A DNA stretch of 64,000 bases, from NCBI RefSeq assembly GCF_014649915.1, contig NZ_BMTY01000004.1, forward strand, positions 247,624 through 311,623, in the 5' to 3' direction. The notes beneath the pieces were generated by a model that did no database searches, was not told the DNA's origin, and worked only from the letters and a program-made list of their open reading frames with translations. Position 1 is the stretch's first letter. Every line of letters starts with the position of its first letter. This document shows, piece by piece, positions 29,786 through 37,112 of this stretch. The position numbers and the translations under genes were made by a program. The DNA comes from Streptomyces toxytricini. GTDB taxonomy: Bacteria > Actinomycetota > Actinomycetes > Streptomycetales > Streptomycetaceae.

Positions 29786-30931
29786 ATGGCCGCGCCGGCA
29801 GATCCACCCGACGGACCCCCCGACGGCATCGGCGGGGGCGACGACGAGCTCCGCCCGGACGAGTACCGGTCGGTGGTGTTCGACGAGGACTTCGTCCGCG
29901 CTGCCCGCCTCCAGGAGTTCTCCGCCCAGGAGCGGATGGGCGAGCACGCGCGGGCCGTCCGCAGCCGCTCCATCTGGTCCGGCGGCGGTCCGGCCAAGCC
30001 CCGGACCGGTACCCCGGGCCGCGCCGCCCGCCAGGGCATGGTGCTTGTCCTGCTCATCGCGGTGGCCTTCGCCGCAGCCGTGTACATGGGCCTGAGCAAC
30101 CCCGCCGCGCCCCGGGCACAGATCAGGACCGAGCCGCTGACCAGCACCGTCGTCCCGCTGGCCCCGGCGGCCGCGGTGCCCGGGGGGCAGCCCGCCGACC
30201 TGTTCCGGCAGGGCCCGGCCGCCGAATACCGCATCGGGGCGGCCGGGATCACCATGCCGGCCGTCCGGCGCACCGCGCACTTCACCGACGGGCAGGTCGT
30301 CACCGCCCTGTCCCTCGCGAAGGACTACCTCGTGCAGTCCTCCCTCGACCCGGACGTCCTCGCGGGCACCGCCACCCGGTCGGTACGGGTGCTGCTCGAC
30401 CCGGACCAGTTGGAGCAGTTCGACCGCAGCATGGCCTCGCCCTCCGGCGACGGGCGGCACGCCGCCACCGGCTGGCTCGTCCGCTTCGACCGGGGCACCG
30501 CCGCCGTCGCCGACCCGAGGGTCCGCGTCCAGGGCACGCTCGCCTTCGAGGAGGTCTCCGCGGACGTCCTGGAGGTCACCACCGACCACACCTTCGTGTA
30601 CGCCGTACGGCCCGCCGCGGCGGGGCAGCCGGCCTCCGGCGAGGCCTCCCTCTTCACGGTCCGCCGCGAACTGCGCTTCCGCTTCGACCTGGAGGACCTC
30701 GCCGCCCGGCGGACGGAACTGGTGTCGGCCTACGTGCTGGCCGGACCGCAGGCCTGCTCCGCCGACCCGGCCGGCGCCTTCCGCCCGCTCCCGGCCGGCA
30801 CCGGACCCACCACGGTGGGCCCGGCCGCGAGCGACCCGTACGCCGCGGGCAGGCCCCGGCGCACCGCCGGCCTGTGCGGCGTACTGGCGCCGGCCGAGCC
30901 GGCGGCGCCGCCCGTCAGCCCCGCCCCGTAG
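29786..30931 (+). CDS. Single-span membrane protein with DEDFVR motif (copy 2) and a large outside domain
   Basis: This 381-residue protein shares with the preceding gene the cytoplasmic motif VVFDEDFVRAARLQEFSAQER (30-50 in part), followed by a basic stretch, a membrane span at about 84-103 (MVLVLLIAVAFAAAVYMGL) and an extracytoplasmic domain of about 275 residues. That domain has alternating strands and helices with TGWLVRFDRGTAAVADPRVRV in pieces, and no catalytic motif I recognise. Two cysteines near the end (ACSADP, GLCGVL) may form a disulfide. GGGGAG precedes the ATG. Its 3' end overlaps the convergent M48 gene by 17 bases. Envelope assembly is a guess from context. Confidence 0.78.
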   Translation: MAAPADPPDGPPDGIGGGDDELRPDEYRSVVFDEDFVRAARLQEFSAQERMGEHARAVRSRSIWSGGGPAKPRTGTPGRAARQGMVLVLLIAVAFAAAVYMGLSNPAAPRAQIRTEPLTSTVVPLAPAAAVPGGQPADLFRQGPAAEYRIGAAGITMPAVRRTAHFTDGQVVTALSLAKDYLVQSSLDPDVLAGTATRSVRVLLDPDQLEQFDRSMASPSGDGRHAATGWLVRFDRGTAAVADPRVRVQGTLAFEEVSADVLEVTTDHTFVYAVRPAAAGQPASGEASLFTVRRELRFRFDLEDLAARRTELVSAYVLAGPQACSADPAGAFRPLPAGTGPTTVGPAASDPYAAGRPRRTAGLCGVLAPAEPAAPPVSPAP

Positions 30932-32012
30932 CACCCCCGGCCTCGCCGCCCGCCGCGCCCGCCGGACCGGAAGCCGCCCCGGAGCCGCCGGCGGCGCCGG
31001 TGAACTTGTCCCGCAGCCGGCCGCCCAGGTCGGCCGTCCCGCCCGCGATGTCGCCGACCAGCTTCATCAGCGGATCCCGGCTCGTGCGCACCGAGTCCGC
31101 GTAGTGGGCGGCCGACTGCCGGAAGGAGTCCGTCACCGAGGCGTCCTTGTCCTCGTCGCGCCGCGGGTAGTGGCCGTCCATGATCCGCTGGTAGTCCCGG
31201 CTCTGGGACCACTTCTTCAGCTCGGCCGCCCGCACCGTGGTGAAGGGGTGCGTCCGCGGCAGCATGTTGAGGATCTTCAGGACGGAGTCCCGCAGGTCGC
31301 CGCTCGATTCGTACTCCTCCGCCTGGGCGAGGAAGGCGTCCACGTTCATCTCGTGCAGGTGGTTGCCGCCCGCGATCTTCATCAGGCCGCGCATCGAGGC
31401 GTTCACGTCCTGCCCGACCAGCAGGCCCGCCCGGTCCGCCGACAGCTCCGACTTGCGGAACCACTCCCGCAGCGCCGTCACGATGGCGGAGATCGCCACC
31501 GTCCCCAGCGGGATCCACGCCACCTTCAGCGCGAGGTTCGTCAGGAACAGCAGCACCGTGCGGTACACCGAGTGGCCCGACAGCGCGTGCCCCACCTCGT
31601 GGCCCACGACCGCCCGCATCTCCTCCTCGTCCAGGAGCTCCACCAGGGCCGTCGTCACCACGATGATCGGCTCGTCCAGCCCGATGCACATGGCGTTCGG
31701 CTTCGGGTCCTGCTGGACGTACATCTGAGGGACCTTCTCAAGGTCAAGGATGTAGCAGGCGTCCCGGAGCATCTCGTGCAGGTGCGGGAACTGCGTCTCG
31801 CCCACCCGCACCGAGTCCGACAGGAACAGCAGCCGCAGGCTCCGCTCCGGCAGCAGGCCGCTCAGCGCCTTGAACACCGTGTCGAAGCCGCTCAGCTTCC
31901 GGAGCGCCACCAGGGCGGACCGGTCCGCCGGGTGCTCGTACGCCCGCGACGAAATGCCCTCGAACCTCCTGCGGTCGCGCGCCGGCACCTTCTCGAAAAC
32001 CGTCCCGCTCAT
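30915..32012 (-). CDS. M48 family membrane metalloprotease (HtpX-like)
   Basis: This 365-residue zinc peptidase has HEVGH at 138-142 and the third ligand in KSELSADRAG (E189). Hydrophobic segments at about 152-182 make it a membrane enzyme. It probably degrades or trims membrane or envelope proteins. The start ATG 32012 (MSGTVFEKVP) has a strong GGGGGAGG site; the frame is open much further upstream only as a shadow of nadD. The C-terminal 40 residues are Gly/Ala-rich. The last 17 bases overlap the convergent gene copy 2, with no room for a separate terminator. Confidence 0.9.
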   Translation of the reverse strand: MSGTVFEKVPARDRRRFEGISSRAYEHPADRSALVALRKLSGFDTVFKALSGLLPERSLRLLFLSDSVRVGETQFPHLHEMLRDACYILDLEKVPQMYVQQDPKPNAMCIGLDEPIIVVTTALVELLDEEEMRAVVGHEVGHALSGHSVYRTVLLFLTNLALKVAWIPLGTVAISAIVTALREWFRKSELSADRAGLLVGQDVNASMRGLMKIAGGNHLHEMNVDAFLAQAEEYESSGDLRDSVLKILNMLPRTHPFTTVRAAELKKWSQSRDYQRIMDGHYPRRDEDKDASVTDSFRQSAAHYADSVRTSRDPLMKLVGDIAGGTADLGGRLRDKFTGAAGGSGAASGPAGAAGGEAGGATGRG

Positions 32013-32151
32013 GACGCCTCCCCCTCGATCGGACCTGGATGCACGTGCGTCTATCCTCTCCAACGCCTGAGTCGGCGTGAGCGTGCCCAGGCCCCCGCAT
32101 ACGATGTGAGCGAGATCTCCGCCCGCTCCCCGACTCGATAGGTACCCCCTG

Positions 32152-32319
32152 ATGAGCCTCACTTCAACCGCCCACTCCCTGGTTCTCCTCGCCTCGGAGG
32201 GGGCCGAGCAGCACGGCGGCAACCACGACAGCCTCAACCCGTACGTCACCGGCGGCGCCGCGCTCCTCATCCTGCTCCTGATGCTCTGGGTCACCACGCG
32301 CCTGAACCGCGACCGCTGA
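32152..32319 (+). CDS. Small single-span membrane protein, 55 residues
   Basis: A short ORF begins [20 protein letters not shown] and ends [10 protein letters not shown]. Residues 32-49 form one membrane span ([16 protein letters not shown]), with a short basic tail that should face the cytoplasm. I recall similar short proteins just before nadD in other Streptomyces, which is the main reason for calling it a gene. The ribosome site (GATAGGT) is weak; a TACGAT -10 box lies at about 32100-32105. The function is unknown. nadD follows after about 70 bases. Confidence 0.65.
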   Translation: MSLTSTAHSLVLLASEGAEQHGGNHDSLNPYVTGGAALLILLLMLWVTTRLNRDR

Positions 32320-32376
32320 ACCGCCCCGCGGGCGCGCACGCGCCCGACCCCGGTCCGCGGCAGCCGGCCGGGCCAG

Positions 32377-32382
32377 TAGGCT
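32377..32382 (+). promoter_or_regulatory. -10 box of a leaderless nadD promoter
   Basis: TAGGCT lies 8 bases before the nadD ATG. Confidence 0.45.
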
Positions 32383-32390
32383 CTGCGCTC

Positions 32391-33008
32391 ATGGGAGAGC
32401 AGGAGACGCCTACCGGCCCGGTCAAGCGCCGGCTCGGCGTGATGGGCGGGACATTCGACCCGATCCACCACGGACACCTGGTGGCCGCCAGTGAAGTGGC
32501 CGCCCTGTTCCACCTCGACGAGGTGGTCTTCGTCCCCACGGGCGAGCCCTGGCAGAAGTCGCACCGGGCCGTGTCGCCCGCCGAGGACCGCTACCTGATG
32601 ACCGTCATCGCGACGGCGTCGAACCCCCAGTTCTCGGTGAGCCGCATCGACATCGACCGCGGCGGCCCGACGTACACGATCGACACCCTGCGCGACCTCA
32701 GCGCGCTCAACCAGGACGCCGACCTCTTCTTCATCACCGGCGCCGACGCCCTCGCGCAGATCCTCACCTGGCGCAACGCCGACGAGCTCTTCTCCCTCGC
32801 CCACTTCATCGGGGTGACCCGGCCCGGCCACGCCCTCTCCGACGACGGCCTGCCCGAAGGCGGAGTCTCCCTCGTCGAGGTGCCCGCCCTGGCCATCTCC
32901 TCCACCGACTGCCGCACGCGCGTGGCCCAGGGCGACCCGGTCTGGTATCTGGTGCCGGACGGTGTGGTGCGCTACATCGACAAGCGTGAGCTGTACCGGG
33001 GAGCCTGA
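32391..33008 (+). CDS. nadD: Nicotinate-nucleotide adenylyltransferase
   Basis: This 205-residue enzyme joins nicotinate mononucleotide to ATP to give deamido-NAD in the NAD synthesis pathway. The nucleotidyltransferase signature [12 protein letters not shown] is at 19-30 and the second motif is [10 protein letters not shown] near the C-terminus. [16 protein letters not shown] is also typical of NadD. The gene heads a conserved set nadD, LCP protein, rsfS. The next start is 26 bases downstream, so they are probably co-transcribed. Confidence 0.96.
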   Translation: MGEQETPTGPVKRRLGVMGGTFDPIHHGHLVAASEVAALFHLDEVVFVPTGEPWQKSHRAVSPAEDRYLMTVIATASNPQFSVSRIDIDRGGPTYTIDTLRDLSALNQDADLFFITGADALAQILTWRNADELFSLAHFIGVTRPGHALSDDGLPEGGVSLVEVPALAISSTDCRTRVAQGDPVWYLVPDGVVRYIDKRELYRGA

Positions 33009-33034
33009 GCTCCCGGCGACGAGAGGGGCCCGCG

Positions 33035-34786
33035 GTGAACGACCGACAGGAGCCGTACGACCCGTACGGAGCCCGGGAGCAGCAGCTCATCGGCTACGAC
33101 GCGTACGGGCGCCCGGTGTACGGCCCCGCGTCCGCGGCTCCGCCGGCCCACCACCACGACCAGGGCCACGGGTACCCGGACCCCGGCCACGGACCGGGCC
33201 CGGCGTACGGCGCGGACCCCGGCCACGGCGCGGACCCGGCCTACGGCGGCGCCCCCTCGTACGGCGGACAGCAGCACTACCCGGCGCAGCCCCAGGAGTA
33301 CGCGCCCCCGCAGTACGCCCCCCAGCAGTACCCCGCGGCCGGGGCGTACGGCCAGGACGCGCAGCAGCAGGTGCGCGAGCAGTGGATCCCGCACCAGCAG
33401 CCCGCCCCGCAGGCCGCGGCCGCCCCGGCCCCCGCAGAGCCGCGCACCGCCCAGGTCCCCGAGCCGCGCCGGGCCGGAGACGGCGCGGACGGAGGCCGTG
33501 CCGGGGACGGCGGTGACGCCACCGGCTACCGGACCGAGCAGTTCGCGTTCATCGACCAGCCGGACGAGGACTCCGAGGACGTCATCGACTGGCTCAAGTT
33601 CACCGAGAGCCGCACCGAGCGCCGCGAGGAGGCCCGCCGCCGCGGCCGCAACCGCGTCGTCGCCCTGACCGCCGTCCTCGCGCTCGTCGCCGTCGCGGGC
33701 GCCGGCTACCTCTGGTGGGCGGGCATGCTGCCCTTCCTCGGCGGGGCCGACGGCAAGGGCGGGGCCACCGCCGGTGGGCCGCAGAAACGCGACATGATCG
33801 TCGTGCACGTCCACAACACGAAGAGGGGCGGCACCTCCACCGCCCTGCTCGTCGACAACGTCACGGCCGGCCGGGGCGCCACCGTCCTGCTGCCCAACAC
33901 CCTCGGCGTCACCAGGGACGACGGCACCCCCGCCCCCCTGGGCAAGGCCGTCGAGGAGGGCGGCCTCGGCGTGCGCGAGTCCCTCGACTCGGTGCTCGGC
34001 ACCGGCATCGGCGGCACCTGGCGCCTGGACACCCCGTTCCTGGAGAACCTCGTCGAGCTCGTCGGCGGCATCGAGGCCGACACCGACACCGCGATCCCCG
34101 CCGACGACGCCGCCAAGGTGCCCGCCGTGGGGCAGGGCGCGAAGCAGCACCTGAGCGGCGCCATGGCCGTCGCGTACGCCACCCACCGCGCCCCCGGCGA
34201 GCCGGAGGCCGAGCAGCTGGAGCGCCTCGGGCGGGTGCTGTACGGGGTGCTGCGCAAGATCCCCGGCGATGCGGGGTCTGCCACGACGACCGTGGAGAGC
34301 ATGGGCCAGATCCTCGACCCCTCCCTGAACGCCGAGACCCTCGGCGCGATGCTGGCCCGGCTCGGCGAGCACGCCAAGGAGGGGCAGTCCGCGTACCGCA
34401 CGGACGTGCTCGGCGTGAAGCCCGACGGCACGCTCACCGACGAGGCCAACCGGACCGTGGTCAAGGAGGTGCTCGGCGGCAGCTTCACCGCCGCACAACC
34501 CGGTGCCGCGCCGCGCGTCGGCCTGCGGGACGCCGGCGGCGACGCCAAGGCGCAGGTCGCGGCCAAGGCCGCCCTCCTCAACGGCGGCTACACCTTCGTC
34601 GACGGCGGCAAGGCGGACCGGTCGCAGTCCGCGACGCAGGTCACCTACCAGGACGACGCCCAGCGGCCCCGGGCCGTCGAGGTCGCCAAGACGCTGGGGC
34701 TGCCGGAGACGGCAGTGAAGAAGGGCGAGAACACGGTCAACGCCGACGTCGTCGTGACGCTGGGCAGGGACTGGAAGCCCTCCTGA
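33035..34786 (+). CDS. LytR-CpsA-Psr (LCP)-like membrane protein with LytR_C domain
   Basis: This 583-residue protein has a Tyr/Pro/Gln-rich cytoplasmic N-terminus of about 200 residues (GQDAQQQVREQW), one membrane span at about 207-230 (VVALTAVLALVAVAGAGYLWW), an LCP-like domain (about 248-420) and a LytR_C domain at the C-terminus. LCP proteins attach glycopolymers to peptidoglycan outside the membrane. Here the usual basic pocket is weak: the region expected to read RY..PG.DL.R..RQ is YATHRAPGEPEAEQLERL. It may bind rather than transfer. It sits in the nadD-rsfS operon. From memory, the S. coelicolor gene at this place (SCO2578) interacts with spore-wall proteins. Confidence 0.82.
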   Translation: MNDRQEPYDPYGAREQQLIGYDAYGRPVYGPASAAPPAHHHDQGHGYPDPGHGPGPAYGADPGHGADPAYGGAPSYGGQQHYPAQPQEYAPPQYAPQQYPAAGAYGQDAQQQVREQWIPHQQPAPQAAAAPAPAEPRTAQVPEPRRAGDGADGGRAGDGGDATGYRTEQFAFIDQPDEDSEDVIDWLKFTESRTERREEARRRGRNRVVALTAVLALVAVAGAGYLWWAGMLPFLGGADGKGGATAGGPQKRDMIVVHVHNTKRGGTSTALLVDNVTAGRGATVLLPNTLGVTRDDGTPAPLGKAVEEGGLGVRESLDSVLGTGIGGTWRLDTPFLENLVELVGGIEADTDTAIPADDAAKVPAVGQGAKQHLSGAMAVAYATHRAPGEPEAEQLERLGRVLYGVLRKIPGDAGSATTTVESMGQILDPSLNAETLGAMLARLGEHAKEGQSAYRTDVLGVKPDGTLTDEANRTVVKEVLGGSFTAAQPGAAPRVGLRDAGGDAKAQVAAKAALLNGGYTFVDGGKADRSQSATQVTYQDDAQRPRAVEVAKTLGLPETAVKKGENTVNADVVVTLGRDWKPS

Positions 34787-34904
34787 CGCGCTCCCGACGG
34801 GGCCCGCTTGGGCCCGGCCGCCCCGCCGGAAGCACGGCGCGGGCGGCGTCGGCGGCACATGAGACCCTTGTAGGGATCTGCCCGCCGACCCGAAAGCATG
34901 GCCA

Positions 34905-35351
34905 GTGACCGCCACGGACCGCTCCATCGAGCTCATCACCACCGCCGCCCAGGCGGCGGCCGACCGGCTCGCGCACGACATCATCGCGTACGACGTCAGC
35001 GACGTGCTGTCGATCACCGACGCCTTCCTGCTCGCCTCGGCGCCCAACGACCGCCAGGTCAAGTCCATCGTCGACGAGATCGAGGAGCGCCTCCTCAAGG
35101 AGCTCGGCGCCAAGCCGGTGCGCCGCGAGGGCGACCGCGACGCCCGCTGGATCCTGCTGGACTACGTCGACATCGTCGTCCACGTGCAGCACAGCGAGGA
35201 GCGCGTCTTCTACGCGCTGGAGCGCCTGTGGAAGGACTGCCCCGAGATCGAGCTCCCCGAGGACGCCAAGCTGACCAAGGGCAAGGCCGAGGAGTACGCC
35301 AAGCTGCGCGAGGCGCAGGGCGACGACGACCTGGACGGTGATCTGTTCTGA
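34905..35351 (+). CDS. rsfS: Ribosomal silencing factor RsfS
   Basis: This 148-residue DUF143 protein binds uL14 on the large subunit and blocks subunit joining when nutrients are low. The core ITDAFLLASAPNDRQVKSIVDE and the end of the domain RDARWILLDYVDIVVHVQH are diagnostic in pieces. A short acidic tail (DDDLDGDLF) follows. The GTG start has only a weak site (GAAAG). Its stop TGA overlaps a probable CTG start of the phosphatase gene (CTGA), so the two are likely coupled. Confidence 0.95.
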   Translation: MTATDRSIELITTAAQAAADRLAHDIIAYDVSDVLSITDAFLLASAPNDRQVKSIVDEIEERLLKELGAKPVRREGDRDARWILLDYVDIVVHVQHSEERVFYALERLWKDCPEIELPEDAKLTKGKAEEYAKLREAQGDDDLDGDLF

Positions 35352-36064
35352 GCGCGAGCACGCAGCCGGGCGAGGGCCCGGACCCGCAGCCGGCGGCCGC
35401 CGCCGGCACGGCCCCCGGGCGGCCGGCCCGGACCGGCCGGAAGATCGTCCTGTGGCGGCACGGCCAGACGGCCTGGAACCTGGAGCGCCGCTTCCAGGGC
35501 TCCACGGACATCCCGCTGACCGAGACCGGGATGGCGCAGGCCCGTCGCGCCGCCCGCCTGCTGGCCTCCCTGGGGCCGGACGCCATCGTGGCCTCCGACC
35601 TCCAGCGGGCCTCCGACACGGCCGCGGAGCTGGCTGCCGTCACGGGGCTGCCCGTGGCCCGCACGGCCGCGCTGCGCGAGACGTACGCCGGCGAGTGGCA
35701 GGGCCTGACCCACGACGAGATCCTCGCCAAGCACGGCGAGCAGTACGCCGCGTGGAAGCGCGGCGAGCCCGTGCGCCGCGGCGGCGGCGAACTGGAGACC
35801 GAGGTCGCCGACCGGGCCGCCCCGGTGGTGCTGGAACACGCCGGGCGGCTGCCGGAAGGCGGCACGCTGGTGGTGGTCAGCCACGGCGGCACCATCCGCA
35901 CGACGATCGGCCGGCTGCTCGGCCTCCAGCCGCACGACTGGGAGAGCCTCGGCGGGCTCTCCAACTGCTGCTGGTCCGTCCTGGGCGAGGGCGCCCGCGG
36001 CTGGCGCCTTCTCGAGCACAACGCCGGCACGCTGCCGGAACCCGTGCTCGGCGACGACGACTGA
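35348..36064 (+). CDS. Histidine phosphatase family protein (probable CTG start)
   Basis: This 238-residue enzyme belongs to the phosphoglycerate-mutase-like phosphatases. The phosphohistidine motif is WRHGQT at about residues 36-41, and the second His is in VVVSHGGTIRTTI. The only ATG in frame (35531) lies after the RHG motif, so it cannot be the start. In this frame a TGA at 35339 closes the upstream side. The first usable codon is CTG 35348, overlapping the rsfS stop as CTGA, followed by a low-complexity lead (SASTQPGEGPDPQPAAAAG). The substrate cannot be predicted; members act on sugar phosphates or cobalamin intermediates. Confidence 0.8.
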   Translation: MSASTQPGEGPDPQPAAAAGTAPGRPARTGRKIVLWRHGQTAWNLERRFQGSTDIPLTETGMAQARRAARLLASLGPDAIVASDLQRASDTAAELAAVTGLPVARTAALRETYAGEWQGLTHDEILAKHGEQYAAWKRGEPVRRGGGELETEVADRAAPVVLEHAGRLPEGGTLVVVSHGGTIRTTIGRLLGLQPHDWESLGGLSNCCWSVLGEGARGWRLLEHNAGTLPEPVLGDDD

Positions 36065-36115
36065 GCTCCGCCGGGGGCCCGTCTGAGCCCGCCTCAGAGG
36101 CGCCCCCGACCCGGA

Positions 36116-36145
36116 TTTCACTTTCCGGCTGGTCGCGGCTAAAGT
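36116..36145 (+). promoter_or_regulatory. Promoter of the first tRNA-Ala gene
   Basis: TTTCAC and TAAAGT are separated by 18 bases in a locally AT-richer stretch, about 50 bases before the tRNA. Confidence 0.5.
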
Positions 36146-36197
36146 TCTTCTTGTTCGCAGCGCGGAACACCGGAAACGGGGGAGCGAGGCGGAGAGC

Positions 36198-36270
<73 letters not shown>

Positions 36271-36276
36271 CAATCA

Positions 36277-36306
36277 GGATCCCGTCCCCAACAGGGGGCG
36301 GGATCC
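36277..36306 (+). terminator. Terminator of tRNA-Ala copy 1
   Basis: GGATCCCG and CGGGATCC form the stem, extended by CCCC/GGGG across a T bulge. It starts 7 bases after the tRNA. Confidence 0.7.
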
Positions 36307-36415
36307 TCGCGTTTGCCCTTTGCCTGCGCTTGCTGACCTGCCGCGCGCCCGCGTGGCAGAATCGGACGGCCGGAGGGGGAGTCGACGGCCCGACGCGGGA
36401 GGGAGTCGCTGACGG

Positions 36416-36649
36416 ATGGGTGCACACCGGCGCCGGTGCGACTGGTGCAACAACGGCACGCCGATCGTGCGGGACATGGACCCGGTCAACCCCGACTACC
36501 AGTACTGGTGCGAGGAGTGCGCCCGGGCGCTGATCATCAAGGGCGACCCCATCGAGACGTACCGCGAGCTGGAGGGCGAGCCGATCTACGGCCGGCTCCT
36601 CGACGAGCACTGCACGCTCAAGCGCTTCTACCAGTTCGCCCGAGCCTAG
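36416..36649 (+). CDS. Small zinc-ribbon-like protein between two tRNA-Ala genes
   Basis: This 77-residue protein has two CxxC pairs, C8-D-W-C11 and C32-E-E-C35, spaced 20 residues apart, which strongly suggests a zinc ribbon or knuckle. The rest is acidic and helical ([20 protein letters not shown]), ending [11 protein letters not shown] do not recognise a named family. The ATG ([11 protein letters not shown]) is the most upstream one; a GGGAGGGA lies a little far at 13 bases. It sits alone between two identical tRNA genes on the same strand. A role in RNA binding is possible but not shown. Confidence 0.75.
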   Translation: MGAHRRRCDWCNNGTPIVRDMDPVNPDYQYWCEECARALIIKGDPIETYRELEGEPIYGRLLDEHCTLKRFYQFARA

Positions 36650-36702
36650 ACACCCGAAAACGGGACAAGGGTGGACATGTCGACCCCATCGGAATCTCGT
36701 TT

Positions 36703-36730
36703 TTGGACCTGGCCCGGAACCGTGTAATGT
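36703..36730 (+). promoter_or_regulatory. Promoter of the second tRNA-Ala gene
   Basis: TTGGAC and TAATGT are separated by 16 bases, about 65 bases before the tRNA. Confidence 0.55.
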
Positions 36731-36794
36731 TCTGGGTGTCGCCAGGGGGAACCGGCAAGGGAAACCGAGAAGGGGCCCGGCGGCAGAGAAGCAA

Positions 36795-36867
<73 letters not shown>

Positions 36868-36874
36868 CAGTGAG

Positions 36875-36907
36875 GAAGCGGGCCACCCGGATCGGGTGGC
36901 CCGCTTC
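36875..36907 (+). terminator. Terminator of tRNA-Ala copy 2
   Basis: A perfect 15-bp stem (GAAGCGGGCCACCCG and its complement) with a GAT loop begins 8 bases after the tRNA. Confidence 0.75.
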
Positions 36908-36949
36908 TCGTCGTACGGAACGGTCGAGCGGCCGCCGGGGCCGCTGCGG

Positions 36950-36955
36950 TACCCT
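36950..36955 (+). promoter_or_regulatory. -10 box of the leuS leader transcript
   Basis: TACCCT lies 6 bases before the leader-peptide ATG at 36962, so the leader peptide may itself be translated from a leaderless end. No clear -35 box. Confidence 0.45.
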
Positions 36956-36961
36956 GGCGCC

Positions 36962-37000
36962 ATGCGTGCCGTACGCCTTCTGCTTACCGAGCCGCGCTGA
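36962..37000 (+). CDS. leuS leader peptide ([12 protein letters not shown])
   Basis: A 12-residue ORF carries three leucine codons in a row, CTT CTG CTT. CTT is rare in this GC-rich genome, so ribosome speed here should report charged leucyl-tRNA levels. It is followed by a rho-independent terminator and then leuS. This is the layout of a classical ribosome-mediated attenuator. From memory, such attenuators were predicted before leuS in some Streptomyces by comparative analysis. Confidence 0.75.
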   Translation: MRAVRLLLTEPR

Positions 37001-37036
37001 TCAGGGCCGACCCGCGATGGTCGGCATCGGCGCGGC
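36991..37036 (+). promoter_or_regulatory. Pairing segments of the leuS attenuator
   Basis: GCCGCGC (36991-36997, end of the leader ORF) can pair with GCGCGGC (37030-37036). Inside, GCCGACC (37006-37012) pairs with GGTCGGC (37019-37025). A ribosome stalled on the leucine codons would cover the first segment. The exact antiterminator pairing cannot be fixed by eye. Confidence 0.5.
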
Positions 37037-37038
37037 TC

Positions 37039-37062
37039 CCCCTCCTGTGCGAGGGGTTTTTT
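37039..37062 (+). terminator. Rho-independent terminator upstream of leuS (attenuator)
   Basis: CCCCTC and GAGGGG form a perfect 6-bp stem directly followed by six T, the only classical T-run terminator I noticed in the window. It lies before, not after, a gene, which marks it as an attenuator. Confidence 0.8.
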
Positions 37063-37112
37063 CGTTTGGGCAGGCAGAGACGGCAGAGACGATCGATGGA
37101 GCTTCCGAAGAC

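Noticed and set aside
37001..37112. T-box riboswitch before leuS
   Set aside because: I see no specifier loop or T-box sequence; the leader peptide with Leu codons explains the terminator better.
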